NCBI RefSeq assembly: GCF_018812025.1
Contig: NC_063058.1
Coordinates: forward strand, 20,768,297 to 20,832,296
Reading direction: 5' to 3'
Source: Megalobrama amblycephala
Taxonomy: Eukaryota; Chordata; Actinopteri; Cypriniformes; Xenocyprididae
Length of the DNA stretch: 64,000 bases
Shown: positions 1-12,296 of the stretch, piece after piece
Layout: every line of letters starts with the position of its first letter
How positions within the stretch are numbered: position 1 is the stretch's first letter
Made by a program: the position numbers and the translations under genes
Notes under the pieces: generated by a model
The model's input: the letters and a program-made list of their open reading frames with translations, nothing else
Told to the model about the DNA's origin: nothing
The model's database searches: none

Positions 1-1265
1 ACAATAGACCGGTTTGAGCAGATAATACATATTCATACACTAAAAAGTAGTGAAAATCTCCCATGTAGATCCTCTAAAAGATCAAGCAGAGAGCATTCGG
101 TGTATCATAAATGTGACCCCTGTCATTACTTTCTGCGAGGAGATAGTTTAGCAGTCCAATCGCTCTCTGGAGGTTCAGCGGGGGAGAAGAATTAAGCCCT
201 AAGTGTGGGACTAAAGTGTGAAGTGAAGTATCTGTGCTACAGTCATGTGCCCCGGGGGCTAATGGATCCTATTTCCTGTGAGCTGTTCATTTCACCTGCA
301 GCTCTCTGCTTAACCTGCCAATTCCATTACGAGCCCTGAATTCAGCTGAACTGGATGGCTTCCTGAAAATGATGTATCTCACACCGGCATAAAAGTGACC
401 TCATGTGAAATTAGATATCAAGGCTAGTTCTAGAAATACCTAAATGTGCTAAATGAAATGTTTTCATTACTTTACAAGGCTTCGGAGAAACTTAACCTGG
501 GATGTGTAGTCCATTTAGTTTCTCAAACAGCATTTGTGGACCTGCAATGCAATTAAGGCATGTAAAACTAAGGGAAATCAGACCAGAGGACTAAAAACAC
601 TGTGGAAAATTTGTGTGTTGTGGGATAGCGACAAGAGTCATTTGGTTTAACCAAAATTTTGGATTTACCGAATGACGATATTTTCAAACAATGCTAACAG
701 GCTGATATCTAGCTAGCAAAAGGACAATCAAACATTTTATATTTAGTACAAGTTTTTAAAATATTACAACATTTTCCATGTTTTATAGCGGTTGTACCGA
801 ATGACCTGATGTTTCAGAACATGCGTATGAGCAAGTGACAACATGAATCTTTCAGATAGTTAAGAGAGAGAGTTATTTACTTTGCAGGTGTCTGAATGAT
901 GTCACATCCTGTCACATGATACTGACCGCATGACTTGATCCAAAATGGTCCCTTTATATTGGTTACTCGGAATGACATCAATGAAATTCATTTTTCCGGA
1001 CATCCTTTCTCATAACAAAGCAATGACTTCTACACATAATTTTAATACCATTTTGCACTATGTTGACGTTATAAAATAATGCCAGAATAAAAAATATACA
1101 CATTTATTACATTATTAAGATATTTTAATCACAAATGAAATGGCTGTATTGGCCTTTTGACACTTCAAAATCCTTAAAATACCTTTATATGTTGCAAAAT
1201 ATAATTAAAACTTTTTGGATTCAATAAAAGAGATCTAGTTGTACAACCTTACATAGTTTGGATGT
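1..1265. other. intronic sequence left of the duplication
   Basis: AT-rich and without a credible ORF or exon. The motif 'aCCGAATGAC', exact or with one or two changes, recurs near 667, 796 and 967, suggesting remains of an old tandem or interspersed repeat. No splice-flanked MAGI2 exon was found here. Confidence 0.5.
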
Positions 1266-1267
1266 CA

Positions 1268-1318
<51 letters not shown>

Positions 1319-1325
1319 ACATACA

Positions 1326-1390
<65 letters not shown>
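1266..1390. repeat. microsatellites (CTAT)n and (TA)n
   Basis: About 50 bp of pure CTAT repeats followed by about 60 bp of TA and a short CA run. Outside the duplicated block, so present once. Confidence 0.95.
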
Positions 1391-1397
<7 letters not shown>

Positions 1398-1790
1398 AAC
1401 ACACATTTTCTGCTTCCTGAACTGTACAGAGTTTTAAGCAGAAATGTATATATTTATTCATTTTTTTCCTGTATATAAATAAAAGAACAAAAATATATAA
1501 AACATATTTAATAATAAATAAAAAAAAACAATAAAATACCTTTTCATGGCATTCTTGAAATATTTATGGACAATACATTTTCACTCGCCATTGGCTAGAG
1601 TGGCAAAAAGATAATTTTGAACCCTTCTGAAAGGGTTTATATCATGCTGAAGTGGTTTATTTTGTGAAATGAATAATCAGTGAATAAAATAAATTAAAAA
1701 AAAATCCCACAGGTTTGGAGTGACATGAGAGTGAGTAAATGATGACAGAATTTTCATTTTGTGTGAACTTTCTTTTTAATATTAAAACTT

Positions 1791-2430
1791 CAAATGAATC
1801 TTTTTTTCAGAAATGAGGAGTTTTGTTTTTAAATCTGCCAGAGCTATAAATCACAGGGCGGCACGATTGAGTCCGCAGGTCTCGGGGACAGAGGAGGAGG
1901 AATATCAATTGAGTATCACCTGCATAATCTTTGCTCTGAATAATTTCTCTTCATGATAAACACATTCTAGCGCACGCCTCGCACACACACATATTAAAAA
2001 GGCCCACTTTGCTGTCAGTTAAAGCTTTTTGTTTGCTAATGCAGCAGCACAAGAAGCATACTGATTAAGTACGCCACCCATGGCGACTGCGTTAATGCAT
2101 CTGTCACCCGGGACATCTCCATGTCGGGTTTCATCAGAGTGTTATCCAGCGTGGAGCTGAACACGTGCTGAGACTAAGAACTCGCGGCTGCTGTTTGTCT
2201 TTAAGAGCGATCGGAGATTGATGCTGCAATCACTCTGAGCTGCCGAGTGATTTCGGCCATCAGACGCTAGTCCAAGATCTTTGCAAAGTCCAGCGGATAG
2301 CCGGAGGTGTACAGGTGGTCAAATCCTCTTACATTGCATGAAAACATGATTTGATCATTTCTCCAGCAAACACTGACACAGAATGCCAACCGCCAAAATT
2401 CCATTTTTTCCAACTGTTACAATATATATG
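1791..2430. other. GC-richer unique intron segment (left copy)
   Basis: Unlike the surroundings, this stretch is GC-balanced, has no repeat character and contains phrases such as 'ttaatgcatctgtcaccc'. It could be a conserved non-coding element. No ORF of note. It is duplicated at 16391-17030. Confidence 0.3.
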
Positions 2431-2565
2431 CATTTGATTCATTAAAAAGAACAACTCATTAAAGTCATTTGTTCAGGAATCAGACCACACTTGCTGCACT
2501 GCATGTGTTTAATTCACTAAAAAGAACCAACTCAGAGTCAATTGTTTGGAAATCGGACAACTCTT

Positions 2566-2858
2566 GGGCTCTGTCCCAAATGGCACACTTCATGTCCATT
2601 TGTAATCTTATGGACTTACAATGGCCGCCGTGTGTGCGTCCGTTAAGACTGTAGGGTGTCCCGTTTGTCATTTTAGGTTTTAGAAGGGTGCTCACGAGTG
2701 CCCCCTTTGCGGCCAATATGCTCCCTCGATGCACACTTTTGTCGAGCCCACAAACTCCGCAGCAGACTTCTACCCAACAGTCAAAGCGGTGTTATGTCAC
2801 AAATGTGTGGCCTCGGAGGAAGATCGCGAGGGCTTAGGTTTCCATTTGGGACAGGGCC
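2566..2858. mobile_element. hAT-like MITE inside a short tandem repeat (left copy)
   Basis: The ends are inverted repeats: GGGCTCTGTCCCAAATGG at the left and CCATTTGGGACAGGGCC at the right. It interrupts the second of three degenerate units of about 75 bp (near 2432, 2508 and 2880) that start 'tttgattcattaaaaagaac'. No coding capacity. Its short open frames are not genes. Confidence 0.7.
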
Positions 2859-3066
2859 TGGTTGCGCTGTATGTGTTTGATTTATTAAAAAGAACTGGTT
2901 CATAAGAGTCATTAGTTCAAGGTTTGGGCTACACTAGTTGCACTATATGTAAAAATGGCACAAAAAAGGCACTTCATAACTATTCTATGTTTTGAATTGG
3001 TGGCTAATTTGCTTGAATACGTACATCTCATTGGTATGTTTTCATATGATCTGCTTATGTCCCATT

Positions 3067-3215
3067 AATGGTTATGTGTATGGGTGGACTGTCATGATGG
3101 CTTTTTTTCCCTCTAAAAATTAGGGATGCATCGATATGAAAATTTTGGACGATACTGATAACCGATAATTCTTTATATTTGAAAGCCGATAACCGATATA
3201 TTGGCCGATAAATCG

Positions 3216-3270
<55 letters not shown>

Positions 3271-3277
3271 TAAAATC

Positions 3278-3325
<48 letters not shown>

Positions 3326-3548
3326 AATAAATATATATAATAAATCGAAATCGATATTCTATGTGTGTATATATATATATATATATATAAAATAGAATAT
3401 AGATTTCGATTTATCGGCCAATATATCGGTTATCGGCTTTCAAATATAAAGAATTATCGGTATCGTCCAAAATTTTCATATCGGTGCATCCCTAATTTTT
3501 AGAGGGAAAAAAAGCCATCATGACAGTCCACCCATACACATAACCATT
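3067..3548. repeat. AT-rich long palindrome (left copy)
   Basis: Arms of about 150 bp (3067-3218 and about 3397-3548) are inverted copies of each other around a (TA)n centre. The left arm has 7 extra bases (tgataac) and there is a T/C change. The arms include the hAT-type end 'TAGGGATGCAYCGATATG' and also 54 bp of flanking DNA (atggttatgtgtatgggtgg), so this is an inverted duplication and not just a foldback transposon. A second perfect hairpin follows at 3560-3630. Confidence 0.9.
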
Positions 3549-3852
3549 TGTATTATTAAGTTGTATTATTATGTTTATTTTGTGTATATTATATATATAC
3601 ACACACACAAAATAAACATAATAATACAACTTACAACTGCACAAAACAAAAAGCTGCAAATGCACAGGTGAACTTATAGTCACAAAGGTATAACTCCGTT
3701 GTGGATGCGCTCTTCCCTTAACAACGGAAATAATCCATTATTTATAGGCTTTAATATATCAGCCAAATTTTCTTATTAGTTCGATAATGATAACATTAAC
3801 AATGAACATATATCGGCAAATACCGATATGGTGGCCAATGTATCATGCATCC
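3121..3852. mobile_element. hAT-type non-autonomous element (left copy)
   Basis: It starts TAGGGATGCATCGATATG and ends with the inverse 'catgcatcccta' after 'atcggcaaataccgatatgg'. The GATA-rich 'CGATAACCGATA' words are typical of a fish hAT family also seen at 37643-38499. No transposase. Its interior has been rearranged by the palindrome. Confidence 0.6.
3560..3630. repeat. perfect hairpin (left copy)
   Basis: The arms 3560-3585 and 3605-3630 are exact reverse complements (gttgtattattatgtttatt and onward) around a 19-bp TA/CA loop. Duplicated at 18162-18232. Confidence 0.9.
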
Positions 3853-4123
3853 CTACTAAAAATTGTGTGTTTCTGTACAAATCACATCGAACTAATTTAT
3901 ACGAAATTGCAACCTCATAAAGTTATGTTTTCTCATGAGATCAGGTTCCATCCACATCAGTGAAGCATGTGTGAGAACTGTGAAAGGAACCGAACGGTTG
4001 AATCTTTACTAAAGCCGCACTTTATGAGCCTCTGAAGTTACAGCAGTTTAATGTCAAGCTCAGTTCAAGAACATGCAAAAACAAACAGATGTTTGAGAAA
4101 CTAAATATTTTCAATCCACTCAC

Positions 4124-4155
4124 CTGTTTTGTGGGATCCCAGGGAGAGAAGAGGC
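4124..4155 (-). CDS. magi2: magi2 32-nt microexon (left copy)
   Basis: Identical to the microexon at 18726-18757: Gly completion, then LFSPWDPTKQ, with CCGTCAG acceptor and GTGAGTGG donor. It is the most 3' magi2 exon in the window. The next coding exon of the family (PIMDRWENQ onward, PDZ4) was not found between 1 and 4123, so it lies beyond the left edge. Confidence 0.82.
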
Positions 4156-4544
4156 CTGACGGAGAAATAAAGAGAAAGATTAATATCATTAGATCTTCCT
4201 TAAAGAGTAAAATAAATTTTTCATAATGGTCACATAATATTTGTCCCCATCTCTTCACTTTGTTGTCCTGTAGGCTCATAAGTGAGGAAAGTTTATTGCA
4301 TTTATTTGTGAGGTAATTACATCATTAGTTTTGATTAGCTTTGAGCAGAAGCCAAACTCTGTAAAAGAGAAAACAGACACTAAACTAGATTTTTACAACT
4401 CTTGTGATTTTCAGTCAGTTCTGAATGATCATAATGTGATGTATCTATAATACCACTGTAGCCTCCGAATAGCTCAGTATCGCTTCCTTATATCAGTAGT
4501 AAAATTGCACATCATATTAGTATTATATACATCTATACATCTTC

Positions 4545-6335
4545 CGCTCGAGTCTATGGCAGCCCATAGAACCGCTTGCGGGAAAGTTATGAAATTTGGC
4601 ACATAGGTAGAGGACAGTCTGAATTGTCACAAATTTGCAGTCTCTAACTCAATCCCTCTAGCGCCACCAACTGTCCAAAGTTGCACCATGTTTATGCTAA
4701 TAACTTTTGAACCGCAAGGGCTAGAAACAAAAATTCTTTTTCCTCTGATTCCTTGGCTCAAGACGATTTTCCATTAATTTTACCTGTCATTTTGAATTTT
4801 CTGCAAAACGTACTTTTTCGAATTTCTCCTAGACCAAAAAATTGAACCAGATCATCCTCAAAAAATGATGGAATTCAAGTTGATTCGTCAAACTGTTCTC
4901 AAACAACGCACAAGCAAATTCGACGAAAAGCACGCCAAAATGAATATGAGGCTATCTCCTTTAGCGTATTCTGACCAAACTTGGTTTGTGTTATGTCAAC
5001 CATGACCTGAGTGTGCCTGCAGTTTTGGCACAGTGCCACCTAGTGGTCAGGAGATGGACATTTTTGCTTATAACTTCTTAACGGTTTGGCTAAAAATCAA
5101 AAAACTTTCTCTTTAGATTCGGTGCAGTATATAAAGTCGAACGATACCCAATTTTCCCATGTCGGCCATTTTGATATTTGTTGTAAAATGCTATATATTA
5201 TGAACGCATTGGTGTATTGTTACAAACCTCGGTATGTGTCTTCAGCACCATCCCCTGAAGGTACTCAAAAAGTTCCAGGGCATCGCCACCTTGTGGTCAA
5301 AAGTTATAATGACATTTCCAAAAATGCTAATAACTTATTAATTTTGCCTATTGTAATGAACTTAATAGATTCCTAGGTTCATGCCGAGAACTTAGATATC
5401 AGTTTCTTGTCCGCCAAAATGACTCTGAAGCTCTTTAATGCAAGATATTTAAAGTGTACCAAAAGTATACTTGCAATAGTTCCACTTTAGCACAATCAAA
5501 TATACTTAAAGGTGCTAAAGAGGATGTTTTGTTTCATACATTTTTGCAATATTACTTGAAACTGTCTTTACTAACTGATAAAAGACTATTTATTAGGTGC
5601 ACTGAAAGGAATAATATTAATATACATCATCTGTGCACGAGGTAGGGCCTTAAAAACATCAGCCAATCGTTTACGCGATCATCGTGTAAAAGATTGGCCC
5701 TCTGGCTTGTCAATCACTGCCGTGACGTTCCTTGTGAGAGACGAGCGCAGCTGCGCGCTCCAGTAACTTTCCACACTCCACAGACGCCGCATGCAATATT
5801 TTTGTCCGGAGACAGGAGTAACAACTGCAGATTATGAGTTACCTGCGGTGAGTCCGACATAATGAATCCACTAACACGACACAGCGAATGCCGATGGTAA
5901 ACACTCGTGTTCCAATACTCGTGCGTGAATTTTGGGAGGCGTTCCCTCGAAAGGAAGGGGGGTTGTTCTTACGCATGCGCTCATTTAAAAAACTCAGTAA
6001 CAGTCTTTGGTTTCTCAGTCGACGAAAAGATCCTCTTTATCACCTTTAAGTATATCTTTAGTTGGACCTCAGCACTACTTCCGCACAATTAAAGTGCATT
6101 AAGTACAAAATTAGTTGTTCCAATTTAGAAGACTAAGTATACCAGTTTAGTATACCAAAAGGTATATTCATTAGGGTGTATTTATGATTTTTCAGCCTTT
6201 TTGCCAAAAATCATCTTAATATGTCTTTAATTGCTCATTGTTGCAGTTGGTCTGATGCTCCCAGCCATCTTGGCATGACTTATCCTGCCTTCTTCGTGCT
6301 TGGCCCCTTAATTGCTGCTTGCAGCTATACTTATT
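4545..6335. repeat. interspersed fish repeat with a nested MITE (left copy)
   Basis: It begins 'ttccgctcgagtctatggca' and ends 'gctgcttgcagctatactta'. It contains repeated phrases (gctaataacttttgaacc; cgccacctagtggtcaggag; tcgccaccttgtggtcaaaa), a style common in cyprinid genomes. The class is not clear to me. A TTAA-flanked MITE (5506-6049) splits it. Open frames inside are not genes. Confidence 0.6.
5506..6049. mobile_element. TTAA-flanked MITE, family 1 (left copy)
   Basis: Terminal inverted repeats TTAAAGGTGCTAAAGAGGAT and GATCCTCTTTATCACCTTTAA enclose a GC-richer interior of about 500 bp. The TTAA at each end is the piggyBac-type target. A rearranged relative lies at 30144-30748. Not coding. 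Confidence 0.85.
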
Positions 6336-9300
6336 ATCGATATTTTTTTTATTCCATTAAATACATCAAAAACTCATTATTTATAACAGATTTATTTATT
6401 GACATACTACCTATTTACCCGAGAAGAAAATGTGGATTAGAAATTATTTTCTGACGTTATTTTTACAGTGTCGTAATACCATAATACTTTTTTTTTTTTT
6501 TTTTTAATATTAAGTTCCCCATACAATAAAACGCATAATGCGCATTTGTGATTTGACTGTAATAAGAAGAAGGTTGTTTAAGATTCAACTGCAATGCGAT
6601 TATACCATGGCTGGAGGTGCTGTGAGAATAATGAGTTATGACTTTTCATTTCTTGGTCTCATACCTGTTTCTTTCAATCACATGAACTATATTGTGTGTG
6701 TGTGTGCATGAAAATACACACGCATGTGTGTGGCCTGTATGTCTGGGTGTGTGTACGTGAGTATTTGTAGAATAAGGCAGAGGGGCAAGGCATTTTTATG
6801 CCTACTTAAACTAACAGGATTACATCAAACGCTATATGACCAGGACACGACTTGGCAGCGAAGGGCTAAACATAAAGCCTCGGGCAAATATGCACAGTCG
6901 TGCCACTCCATAACTCCTCATCCTCCCCCAATGCATCACAAAAGATGCCATATGGACAACAAAGACCAAAGAACTTCGGTGAAGCTTGCATGCAAGACTT
7001 ATTTTTTTGATTGTTTTTAATCTGACTTGAGCACTGAAATAACCTTCAAAAAACTGAAAATTAAAAGTTGAAGGCCATGTTCTGTCAATGGCATCAGTTG
7101 CGCGGTGCAAGCGCAGTGCGCCTCATGTGTCCTTGGGTTTCGTTCATGTCACGAGTCTCTCTCAGGTGAAGTCTAAAAGTTGAGTCAGATGGAATCATGA
7201 GGGACTCGGGGTGACTGTCAGCTCCGAGTATTCAGAGACCCAGATGGAATAGAGCCAAGAGGATGTAAGAGAGCTGCCGGCACTGCTGAAATGCCATGGC
7301 CCTGATGATATTTCAAACAGTCCGGAGAGTCAGAAGAATATAGTTATCACCTCGCACCTGCCTGTCCAGTCCTACATGAGGTGTCAATAATCCTGACAAA
7401 AGATGGACAGTGATTTTGTGCTCTGACTGCTGCACTAATAAGATAGAGAAATGCTTGAAGAATTCGAAATGGGAATCATAAACAGTTCTAGTTCCTTAAT
7501 GATTCCATTAATGATTCTTTTAGTACTTTGGAAACATTCGGAATTAAATGCATTTCTTATTGCATTTACCTCCCTCGGCAGTGTGGTGCCAAATGAGATC
7601 ATTTCAGATTTTAACAGAAATAAATCTAATGCAATTATTGCAAAAAGTTGTGTTCATACAGGCACATGTGTGCAAATGCAATCCAATAACTTATGCTTTT
7701 GGCTTCTGGCAGAAATACATGTACGTAAATATTGCTATTTATTATTTCTATGTATTGTTTTGTTCAAATGGAGCATATAAACAAAACAAGATTAAATATA
7801 TATTTATTTTTTCTTTTGTTTATTTAGTGAAAACAGTGTCTTGATTTATTTTCAATTAGAGTTTTCAACGTATTTTACTTTTTTCATTTTTGAATCGTCA
7901 ACAACAGCTGGTTGAAACAATGATTCCTTGTTATTTTAGTATTATTTACATTAATTGTAATATTTATAATAATTTTTGTATTATTTGAATTAATATTTTA
8001 AATTAATTTAAACTTCATATGAATTTTATGCTGTTTTAGTAATTTTGTTCATTTTCATTGTGATTTTGTCATTTTTAAAAAAAAATTTTAATGTTTCTAA
8101 AATGTATTTAATTATTTTAATTTCAGTTTTAGTCATTTTAGATTTTTTTGCACCTAGTTTTTATTTTTTCAGCTTTATTTCAATTATTGAAAACTATTTA
8201 ATAGTAACAACACTGCTCTGACCATAAAACAGTAATTTTAGTTACTAAGTAATAACTTTGCAGAAATATAATATTTACAAGATATTTTTTGAGTTGTTTT
8301 TTTGCATACACACATATATATACACATATACACACACACATTTCTTATTTATTTAAAAAGATTAATTGAAAAGTATTTCAAACCTACTAAGAAGTGTGGC
8401 TATTCGCTCTTGTTCTGGTGTGAAATTATGCTTGTCTTGACATTTATTTGCCCATTCATCCTGCTGCTTTAAATAGATATATTCATGTAAATTTATGTAA
8501 ATTATGATAATATAAACACTTCACGTCACTAAGAATAAATTACGTCTCCTCAATCAGCATCTATTTCAGAGTGTTCCCTCAGTGCATCCTGCAGGGAAGT
8601 TACACGCTCTGATTGGCCTGTTCCCTGAATGCCCCGCCCCCTTTCACCCACTCTGCATTCTGATTCGTCTTCCTGTTTATCTCCACCAGCTCAGTGTGGG
8701 AGTCATGTTTTAATTAGACAACCGGGGAAAAGAGCTGTGAACATGGCCGGCGCTGGCCGGGCTCTTGGCAGAACGCCGGCAGGAAACTGAATGGTCTCGC
8801 ACTTAGCCAGTGAGTCACGTGGGATGTCTCTCGCTCCGTTACAAGAGGCCTTGGAGTGTTTGCCGAGCGGCCCTTTAAAACCGTAGCCTTCGATATAGTC
8901 ATTAAACACGCAGAGGAGGTGAGAACAGACGCACAGTGTAATTGTCAGGATGTGTGGGAGTAATTACTTGATTGATAGCGGTTCAGAGAAACAGACAAGC
9001 ATCTTAAGAACATATATCAGGCTTACTGTACACATGGAGAGACTATAGCATTCTTCAAGATAGTTTCTATTAATTGCCTCATTAATTTCCACTCTAAGAA
9101 TATCCTTATTATGAAGGGTGATAAAATATTACGCTCTGCATGGACATTTTAATGAAAGTAAGCACTCTTATAAGTGGACTTGCATGGAATTAGTAGATTA
9201 GCTTGGCTCCAGTCTGTATATGCTAATAACTGTCACCAGCTCTAGCCAAGAGATGATACAGTGTGCAATCTTGCGAAGGCTTTGCTAATATTGCCCCAAA

Positions 9301-9510
9301 ACAGCTCATCAGCTTTAGTTATTCTGAAAGAAAACAGTTTGCGTCTGAGAAATTGAGATGTACTGGTTAGTTTGTGAGGACTCTATAATAAGAGTATTTC
9401 TCTCATCTTATTTCAAAATATTTCCAAATCAAAGCTTAAGGCAAATTAGGCTGATCTTCAAAGAGCTTAGAAAAGACTGAAAACTGAGGCACTGATGTAT
9501 ACAAAGTTAC
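6336..9510. other. intron, no gene (left copy)
   Basis: Contains a T18 run (about 6488), a TG-rich patch (6690-6770), AT-rich sequence (7450-8560) and a GC-richer unique stretch (8560-9000) with no exon signature. Duplicated at 20938-24112. Confidence 0.5.
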
Positions 9511-9909
9511 TTTCCTCATTTCACCCAAAAATTAATATTCTGTCATCTTTAAATAATAATCATCAGCATACCTGGTCAATTTGAGGAAAAGAAAGCTTTG
9601 GACAACATCCTCTTCAAACCGCAATAACAATGTGCTTTAAATGAAAATGGTTTCTTTTTCACACAAAGCTGTCGAAAGGCTTTAGAAGACATGGAATATA
9701 ATGCACAGGCCTTAAGGACACTTTTATGAAAGCTTTATGGTGTTTTTTTAGCAGGTTTCGGAGCCCCCCCCCCACCCCCCACCAACCACCCAATTGCAAA
9801 GTGCAGTTAAAAAATTTCTTCAAAATTTCTCCTTTTGTGCTCCACAGAAGAAAAGAAGAAAAAAAAACACGAGGCTGAGTAAATGAATTTTCATTTTTCA
9901 GTGAACATT
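9511..9909. mobile_element. decayed foldback MITE (left copy)
   Basis: Degenerate ends 'tttcacccaaaaattaatat' and 'gaattttcatttttcagtga' match the family seen whole at 49593-50165. The middle has a C10-A-C6 run. Duplicated at 24113-24510 with one C fewer. Confidence 0.6.
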
Positions 9910-10002
9910 TCATTTTGCCAAAGTCCAGAATAGATTTCAGGCAACCTTCAGTACATTTCTGATTAACTTGGTTTCAAAAATGAAGGGTGGAAATGTGCGC
10001 AC

Positions 10003-10168
10003 CTGCTGCTGCTCCTCTCTGAATGACAAGCGTAGCCTCTGTTCCCACTGGACAGTCCTTGAGCAGCTGCACCACCTGTGTGTGGTTGAGTCCCTGGAGA
10101 CCCTTCTGATTAATCTCCACCATCAAGTCTCCTTCACATAACCCCGGACAACCCTGCGGCTCCAGAAC
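10003..10168 (-). CDS. magi2: magi2 exon: PDZ3 second half (left copy)
   Basis: Base-for-base the same 166-nt exon as 24604-24769, with the same acceptor (TTTGATCAG) and donor (GTGCGCAC), inside the left copy of the 10-kb duplication. If the assembly is right, one gene carries two PDZ3-end exons. Because each is followed by its microexon, including both pairs adds exactly 198 nt. The extra half domain would lack the GFGF loop and strands A-B, so it is unlikely to be a working PDZ. If the duplication is false, only one of the two exons exists. Confidence 0.85.
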
Positions 10169-10452
10169 CTGATCAAAACGTATTGAAACAGTTATGACAC
10201 ATATTATGCTTGATAAACCTGCATATTAGACAAGACATATAACCATTTAATAACCTTAAATACAGATTGCAAATGAACTTTACCTAACCATTACCCTCAC
10301 CCCATACTCATCATAAGTACAACAGAAGCCTATTTATTTATTTATTTATTTTCCAAAATACCAATAAATAAAATATATAAAAGATATTTATTAATAATAA
10401 TACATAATATATTATTATATTATAATATTCAATATATTTATATTTATACAAC

Positions 10453-10800
10453 AGTTCTTTCTGGCTCTTGAATCTGATTGGCTGAGAGCCGTGCGATATT
10501 CTAGTGATAACAGCACTTCTACCTTTTAACCGTTTGTATCACGCATTTGAAGCGAATACTACACTTACACCACGAACTGTAGTTTTAAGAGTTTTTTTAG
10601 GCGAGAATGTAGTTGTTTAGACCTGAAATATGTGACTCATATATATTCATAGCACCTATTTTATTTACAATTTGTTTTTGGAGATGCGAGCTCCAGGCGT
10701 CAGCGGTCGTTCAGTGCTCGTTTACCCGCCGAGAACAGCTTCATCTCAGCCAGTGCTTCGAGGATTTGCCGCTGGCTCTTATAGTGGTTAAACATGAGAT
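10453..10800. repeat. dispersed repeat candidate (left copy)
   Basis: 'ggctcttgaatctgattggc' followed by 'gtgcgatattctagtgataa' resembles a repeat common in cyprinid introns; class unknown. Duplicated at 25054-25401. Confidence 0.4.
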
Positions 10801-11257
10801 ATAATTCATTTTGGGTACATAAAATGGTCAATCTTTGGTCTTATTAATCTATTGCTTGTTACTGAGAAAATCGAATTGGGCTATGTTAAATTTAATTATT
10901 CAATATTAAGGCTATATTTAACTTGCATCCTGTAGAGCACTGCTTTTGTACGTTTGACTGAATTGTACAATTGTGTTTATTTCCTGCTGTCATTTATAAT
11001 GGCTATTGTTGTTAATTTAAATATTGTTGTTCAATAGGTATCATTATATATAAATAATATGTTGTATCTGGTATTGAGAAAGGATCCATTAGTGTGTAAT
11101 AATATGGATTGAGTGAAAGACACTAAAGACACTACTAAAGCCACTTTTTAAAGACACTATGTTATTTCTTTTTTATTTACACACTTGTGCACACTATTGC
11201 TCATATATATATAAATATATTTGTTTATAATTCTTATTATATATTAACTATCTCTCT

Positions 11258-11277
11258 CTCTCTCTATTATATATTTA

Positions 11278-11358
<81 letters not shown>
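11258..11358. repeat. (CT)n(TA)n microsatellite (left copy)
   Basis: (CT)7 followed by about 95 bp of TA. The right copy (25850-25942) has a different interruption pattern (tta in the left, atcttattt in the right); this is the most diverged part of the duplication. Confidence 0.9.
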
Positions 11359-11359
<1 letters not shown>

Positions 11360-11414
11360 TAAATAATATAACTATATTTATTTATCCAAATTATATAAAA
11401 AACAAACATATCCT

Positions 11415-11711
11415 GGGGCCAATTGCACCAGCTGTGCGCAAGTTACAACATAGACTAGTTTTGACGTAAATGGGCACTAAGTTACAACTTACGCACTACT
11501 AAATATTTTTGTGTTGCACCATTAAACTTAGTTGAAGCGTAACTCTACGTATACACTAAATATTTACGGAAGCCTCCTATCAGGAGTAACGGTTGGAATA
11601 AAATAGCAGACTGACTGAACTGCATCGATAAGCTCTTGTTTTACCTGACAGACTTCATTCTTTACACATGATGCTGCTGACATTTACACTCTCTTACATT
11701 TTAAGAGAGAG
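11415..11711. mobile_element. Harbinger-like MITE, first part only (left copy)
   Basis: Left end GGGGCCAATTGCACCAGC as in the full element at 26011-26874. It is broken off at the LINE junction, so the second half is missing here. Confidence 0.75.
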
Positions 11712-11719
11712 GAAGAAAA

Positions 11720-11980
11720 ATGGATGGAAATGCCACGAGAGGGAGAACCATCATTATCCAGTTTGTATCCAGATCCTTACGAGATTTGCTTTGGAAAGCG
11801 GCGAAAACCAGCACCTACCTAAAGTCCAAGGAACTACGGTTTGGCGAGGACTTAACAAACATTGACAAAGATATACGTAAACAACTGTGGCCAAAGGTGG
11901 AGGCTGCTCGGCAGGTAGGAAAGAAGGCTTACTTCGTAGGCGTACGAGCCTTCGTTGATGGAAAGGAAATACCTCCTTAA
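11720..11980 (+). pseudogene. LINE ORF1 C-terminal fragment
   Basis: An 86-residue open frame at the 5' end of the LINE. RTIIIQFVSRSLRDLLWKAA followed by LRFGEDLTNIDKDIRKQLWP and VGKKAYFVGVRAFVDGKEI resembles the RNA-binding C-terminal domain of L1-type ORF1 proteins from fish (transposase_22 family). Those proteins coat LINE RNA as a chaperone. The coiled coil and central domain are missing because the element is truncated at 11712. The ATG at 11720 is probably just an internal Met, not a start. Confidence 0.72.
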
Positions 11981-12296
11981 AGACTAAATAAGAGTAAAGT
12001 TATATGTGAATGTCTTGATCGGGAACTGCATACGGACAGGTCGGTGACAGTGCGGTCGTTATTGGAGTTATGACATTTAGAACATAGTATGTTTTTTTGT
12101 TTTTTCTCAATTTACAGACTGATTAGATCTTTGTTAATTGAAATATCACTATAATGTTGTGTTGTGCAGTATTTTTGGAGGTTTTGATTTAAGTAAAGTA
12201 TTATTAAGGTCAATTTAGGTTGAAGTTATACTGTTGAGGTGTTAGGAACATGTTTTGTTTCACATTTGTTAAACCTATAAGGTTGCTAATAGCACA

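Larger units (their letters stand above)
1638..11711. repeat. 10-kb direct duplication, left copy
   Basis: This 10,074-bp block is repeated almost perfectly at 16238-26307, offset 14,600-14,602. Differences seen by eye: two substitutions (near 2669 and 2695), a 2-bp length change in the (TA)n near 3200-3330, one C in the poly-C near 9776, and a different (TA)n make-up near 11260-11360. All nested transposons and two magi2 exons are shared, so the duplication came after them. It ends inside a MITE at 'ttaagagagag', where the LINE begins. Confidence 0.95.

Noticed and set aside
4022..4279. An 85-residue minus-strand open frame.
   Set aside because: Only the central 32 nt is coding (the microexon with GT/AG borders); the rest is intron read through.
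7451..7844. Overlapping plus-strand open frames of 109 and 98 residues.
   Set aside because: AT-rich intron, no domain, biased to Phe/Ile/Leu, overlapping in two frames. They are present in both block copies only because of the duplication.
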